A DNA stretch of 64,000 nucleotides from Beta vulgaris subsp. vulgaris. Its lineage: Eukaryota > Streptophyta > Magnoliopsida > Caryophyllales > Amaranthaceae. The notes under the pieces were generated by a model, which did not search any database, was not told the DNA's origin, and worked only from the letters and a program-made list of their open reading frames with translations. Below are positions 28,501-34,500 of the stretch, one piece after another. The translations under genes were made by a program, and so were the position numbers. Position 1 is the stretch's first letter. Each line of letters begins with the position of its first letter. The stretch spans positions 37,231,077 to 37,295,076 of the forward strand of contig NC_079209.1 of NCBI RefSeq assembly GCF_026745355.1, given 5' to 3'.

Positions 28501-31500
28501 TTAGTTGATTTTTGAATTAAGTACAGTTTTTATAAATTATAAAGAAAGTGGACACTTTGATTTCAAGTCAATTTTTTCATAGGTTGTAGTTTGTGAGTGA
28601 TTATTATAATTATATTTTTGGTACTTTTGTTTGGTGCCCCCTTTGATTTGTAAGTAAATTTGTAATTTAGAATGGGAAGGGGGTAACATAGTCTCTTCAT
28701 TCGGGGACACCATAGCTCCCCCCTTCCCTTATATAATAGAAATATGTTGTACTTTAATTCTTGAATGATATTTTACATAAACCTTTTTACCTTGATAATT
28801 AATCGCTAGTATATAATAGAAAAAGATAGGTCCAAATATATGTAAAAGTTTATTATATATAGGAAACACTAAAAAAAAAGTAAATAATTTTTTTCCTTGT
28901 CCAACTTCTAACTGATTTCACTACAAATACACCTCTATTTTTTATCATGGCCACCATTAATTGTGAATGATTCTTGAGAATAGTGATTTGTAAGTAAATT
29001 TTTGTAAATGTTTTTGTATGTATTGACGTTCTAGGTTAGTAGTTTTAGTTTGTATGTTAATTTTAATTAGATTTAATAAAGTTTCCTGATTATTTGAGTG
29101 ATTTGCGTGATTTTTGTAACGTGATTTTCTCAATTGTATGAGTGATTTGTAAAGTTTCTTCTTTTAAGTGATTTGTGAGTGAGTGTTGTAAATTAATTTT
29201 CGGTAGTTTTCTTTGAGTGCCGATTTGATTTTGACATTCCTTTTGTAATTTTAGAAAGGGAAGGGGGGTAAAATAGGAATTTCAAAAGGGGACACCATTG
29301 CTCCCCCCTTCCCTTATATAATAGAGATTTATCTACCATTAAGTTTCCGGTGGCTTTTCCATATCTTGTGTTTCAAAGTATGTTAGTTTGAGTTTTGGGT
29401 TTGAAATACAGTATGCTAAGAACCTTTACTTACAAGCTAATGTTCCAGAGGAAGCCCTCTTCCCTTCTAGAAACTTCAAATAATAGGGAATCTATATATA
29501 TTATTAAACCGTGTGGACAAGCATTGCACAACACCACGCGTCACCCTGCATCATATGATGATGTGGCGTCGCTTTCTCTCCACATGGCATTCATATGCTA
29601 ATGTGGCTCCCCTTTGTCTCTAACATGACATTGATACGCTAACATGGCCTTCCCTTAGAAAACGATCAAAAAAAACTTGCATAAGAGGTCTCGAACCTCT
29701 TACTTTGCAATGTCAAGATCTTACCACTAACTTGTGCTTGTGTCAAAATATTAACTCAAAACTATACATCCTCTTTATCTCATCAAATTACCCGGCACAT
29801 GGCTGGGGCCCAACTAGTTCTTTCCTTAAGAAGGGTAAGCTTGAACTTGCTTACTCCAAATATGATAAATGGTCATTTGATAAAATAAAACGTTGTCGTA
29901 GGGTGGGGAATGGATGTAGAGGAGTTAGAGAGTAAGGGTAGGGTAAAGGGAATGATTGAATTGACATAGGTTTTGAAAAACACAAACCACAAACCTTTCC
30001 TAAATTCCCTTATGGTTCCCTAAAAACCACAATCCAAACACCCCCTAAATGCCAATTGGCATAGGTTCTTGCCCACACATTATTTCCACCTTAATGAAAG
30101 GATGACATTACACTTTCATACATAATAATTAGAAAATAAGTAGAAAACCAAAGCTCCGCCTATTAGCTTGTAACGAATTAAATTAGAAAGACACCAAGGA
30201 GGGGTCAACCATATACAATTAATCATGAAGCAATATATGTACAAAATCCAAAAAAGCGGAACTTAGAACCCTGGACTAGGAGAATCTACACCCTTAATTA
30301 TATAGTTGTTTTTTTTCTTTCAAAGTGCACCATCAAATTGTTAATTTTTCATCCTTGTTTTTTAAGCTACATGGACATATATCTTTCACTGAACAAAGCT
30401 TAATACAACAAATCCCAAAAAAGGCAACGATAACCACCAAAGAGAAGGTCATCAAGGACAAAAGAGCAAAAGAGGACATGCCCTCAAACCATCATGAAGC
30501 AATTTATCTACAAAAGCCAAAAGGGAACTTAAACCCTGGACTTGGAGATTTTACACCCTCGAATATTTGGTTGTTTCTTTCTTTCAAACTGCACCATCAA
30601 ATTGTCAATTTTTCATCTTTCTTAAAGCTACATAAACATGTATTAAAAAAATGCTCAATACAACAAATCCCTAACAAGGCAACGATAAGTGCTAAAGAGA
30701 AGGTAACCAGGGACAAAAGAGTAGAAGATCACTCATAACTTATCCTCCTCCTCCTCAAGGCACAAGCTACAACTTGTAATATAGAAATTCCTTCTCTTAA
30801 GAATATAGTTAATTGGGATCTTGTACATGACAACTTCTTAGGCAAGGGGGGAGGGGCCTTCTAAAGGAGCTTTCGTCTTCCATAGATCAATTTTAAGGAA
30901 GACCAATAAATTCCTTAAGGTAATCAAATCATAGAAGCTCTTAGAAGAAGAGGATCCGCTCTTTTCATTTCGTCGAATCATCACTTCATGCCTCTCCAAA
31001 TCAACCTCTTAAACAACAGAGGTTTTAGTGAACGTCCTCACCAAATCCTCTACCAAATTATGTGAAGTTCTTAAAAAGGAAGCTAATGAATGATTCTGAT
31101 GGCCATTCCATGCTAACACGTGTGAAATGATGACCTCCTTGACTAAAGAACATATGAACAAATTTTCAAAATGAGCATTTAGTTATTAATGCCAAAAGAT
31201 AATTTTTAACCCACTCTATCTACAAACCAACAAAAGGACTTAAAACATGCAATCAACCTAATGGATTTCTAAATGCCCACATCATGAAAAGAAGAGATAT
31301 TCTTGGTATTAGAGCTTGGCACTGTATATAAAAAAGCTTGAGGCGCATTAAGGCCATATGGATCCTAGTGCACATAGGTGCCTTGGTGCACCCAATTGTC
31401 TTGCGCCTAACCACAAACGCGCCTTAGGTGCGCTTTTTTTACACTAGAGCTTAGCGATGCTCTTCCATTATGCCTCGTCAACCTCCAACACCACTTCGCT

Positions 31501-34500
31501 TTAGGAGCTTCATTCATCCATAGGAACAGCCTTTATAACTGATACAAGGACCTCCCAAATGCTTAGGTAGACGACCTTAATCATGTTCCTTGTGCTTTAG
31601 ACTCAATAATTATGACCATGTGATTAAGTAGTACTTTGATCCTCATAATGCCACTGTACAATACATGAGGGTAGCTTCTAAGAACTTGGGTAACACAATT
31701 TCATCCCGAAATGGAGTTATTAAGGTTGTTAAGATGTTTCAAGGAGAGAGTATGTTAGACAGACCAAGAAAGGAAGGTAAGAAAGTCCTTAGATTATCAC
31801 GAGCCAACTTCGCAAGTTGTGGATCATGGCAAAGATGATAATAGTAGGTTAGTTTGTCACTAAAATTAGGTGTATATGGAACTGATTGTGCCACTAGAAA
31901 CAAAGATGAAACCCATTATGTTGCTAATGCATATTCATTCAAAGGATGTTCATACAACTTGTGTGAAGGCAACTTTTGAGTTTATTAATGTTAGAGATCG
32001 CAGCGAAAATTTGACTTCTACTAGATGATATGAAATTCATACCTCACAAATAAATAATATTTTAGGGATAAACAAACCACTATGAAGGAAATAATAAATG
32101 TAATGTAAGAAAAAATACATTTTTCTTAAACTAAACTTTAATGATGTGAATAATGAATTGAATTTCTACGTTACAAGCTAAGCTTTTTATAACAACTTAT
32201 ATCCTCTAAAAAAAATGGCTTAAATTCTTTTACTAAAGAAAACAATTAAACTTGTTTTCCTTTCCTACCATTCTGCCATTATTTCCTCTTTTCTTTCCAA
32301 CAACTTCTCTTCTCTTTTCACATTAATTCATAATGCTTAAATTAAAGAATTAATTAGTTTGTTAATTATAACTATATATTCTCACGATTCTCCACCTCGT
32401 TTATAATTTGAAGAACATTCAAATTTTGGACGAACAAATTGCGTAATACATATCCAGTTGCACCATTCTGATAATGAATGCCTACGTACCCTTCGACCAG
32501 GATCAAAACAATCGTAGTTCCATTTCTTTTCCATGTAATACCTAACATAGGACAATATTTAGCAATTCCAAACAATGCTGGAATTTATTTCCTGTCACAA
32601 CTTTGGTCATGTATGCAGGGTTCTCATTTGTTCGCACATTTAATAGAGAAATATTGCCTTCTTCTATAACATCTCGCACAAAATGATATCTCACATCTAT
32701 ATGCTTGGTTCACGCATGATGAACTTGGTTTTTAGACAAATGAATTGCATTTTGGCTATCACAACTAAGATTCACACAATCCTGCTTCAACTCCGAATCA
32801 TCTAGAAGTCCCCATAACCACAATGTTTCCTTTAACTCCTTCTGCCATAGTCATATAATCGGCCTCTGTCGTAGATAGAGCCATTCTAGCCTGCGTGTAA
32901 CATTGTTCGCCAACTAACCAGACAATCATATATTTTAAACACATAACCAGTAGATCGTCGTTAATCTAGATCACTGGCATAATCAGACTCAACAAAACCA
33001 ATTACCTGCCATGTATCTCTACTAAAGCACAAACCTATGTCAATGGTACCTTTTAAGTACCTTAAAATCCATTTCACTTCTTCCCAATGTGCCTTGCCCG
33101 GGTTCGCCATGAACCTAGTGACAACACTAACCGCTTGTGAAATTTCTGAACGTGTACACTAGCATAAGGTGCATTATCCATGTATGTCTTATCTTCCGCT
33201 ATAGTTGGACATTTTTTTACCAGATAGTCTAAAATGTGAAGCCAATGGAGTTACCACTAACTTAGCACCTTTCATCCCAAACCTTTAAATACCCCGTTCA
33301 ATGTAGCCTTTTGGGCTCAAGAACAATTTTCGGTTTGATCTCTCTCTTCTAATCTCCATACCCAGTATCTTCTTCTTTGTAGCGCCCAAGTCTTTACTTT
33401 CGAACTCATCACCGAGTTAAATTTTTAACCTATCTATCTACACCTTGCTTTTCGAAGCAATAAGCATGTTGTCCACATACAATAGGAGATAAATATAATC
33501 ACCTCCACAAAGTTTACGAATGTATACACAACAATCATAATTACTTTTGGAAAACTCTTGCTTTAACATAAAGGAATCATATCGTTTATACAACTGTCGA
33601 GGAGACTATTTCAATCCATAAAGTGATTTCCTCAAGCGACATACCTGATTCTCTTTACCTCAACTTAAATCTATCAGGCTGATACATATAGATTTCCTCA
33701 TCCAAGTCACCATTTAAAAGAAGGCCGTCTTTACATCTAGTTGTTCCAACTCAAAATCTTCATGAGCTACAAGATACAATAACACTCGAATAAAAGTATG
33801 TTTTACCACCGGAGAAAATATCTCATTGTAATCAACACCTTCTGTGTGTGCAAATCCCTTGGCCACTAGCCTAGCCTTATACCTTATTTTATCTCACCTA
33901 GAAGGATCCTCTTTTCTTTTATATACTCACTTACAAATGATAGCAGTCTCCCACAGGCAATGGGACTACCTCCTATGTCTTGTTTTTATGAAGAGATTGC
34001 ATCTCTTCCTCCATAGCAACCAACCAACTCTCGTTATCCTTGTCTTTGATAGTTTGTTTGAAGCTGATCGGCTCATCATCTTCCACCGAGAGTGCATATT
34101 CTACCAAGTTTACCTGCCTATAATGTGTAAGAGGTTTGTCTGACCTAAACTTGTGAACTGTTTATTTACTCTTTGGCCTAGTGGATGCCAAAGATTCTTG
34201 TTGTTGTTGTAGCACATGTACATTTTCGTGCTGGACTCCTCAAGATCAAGCTCATCCTCTTCTGCATCTCGAGCAACATCAGGTTCCTCAACATGACTAG
34301 AATCTGGTTGGTATATAGATTCTATCTCCACTACTTGAGTATTTAATGTCATTCCAACATCAACATCATTAGGCATCATAACTTTCGATAAAGCTACCAT
34401 AGATCTTTCATCAAAGGTCACATCCCTGCTGATTACAAATTTAGAGTCCTCTACACTCCAAAGATGATAGCCTTGAACCCCTTTTGGATAGCCCAAAAAA

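Noticed and set aside
31320..31450. GCGCCT/AGGCGC-rich patch in intron 1 as a possible structured RNA
   Set aside because: Short imperfect inverted words only; looks like an old dispersed repeat with no defined ends.
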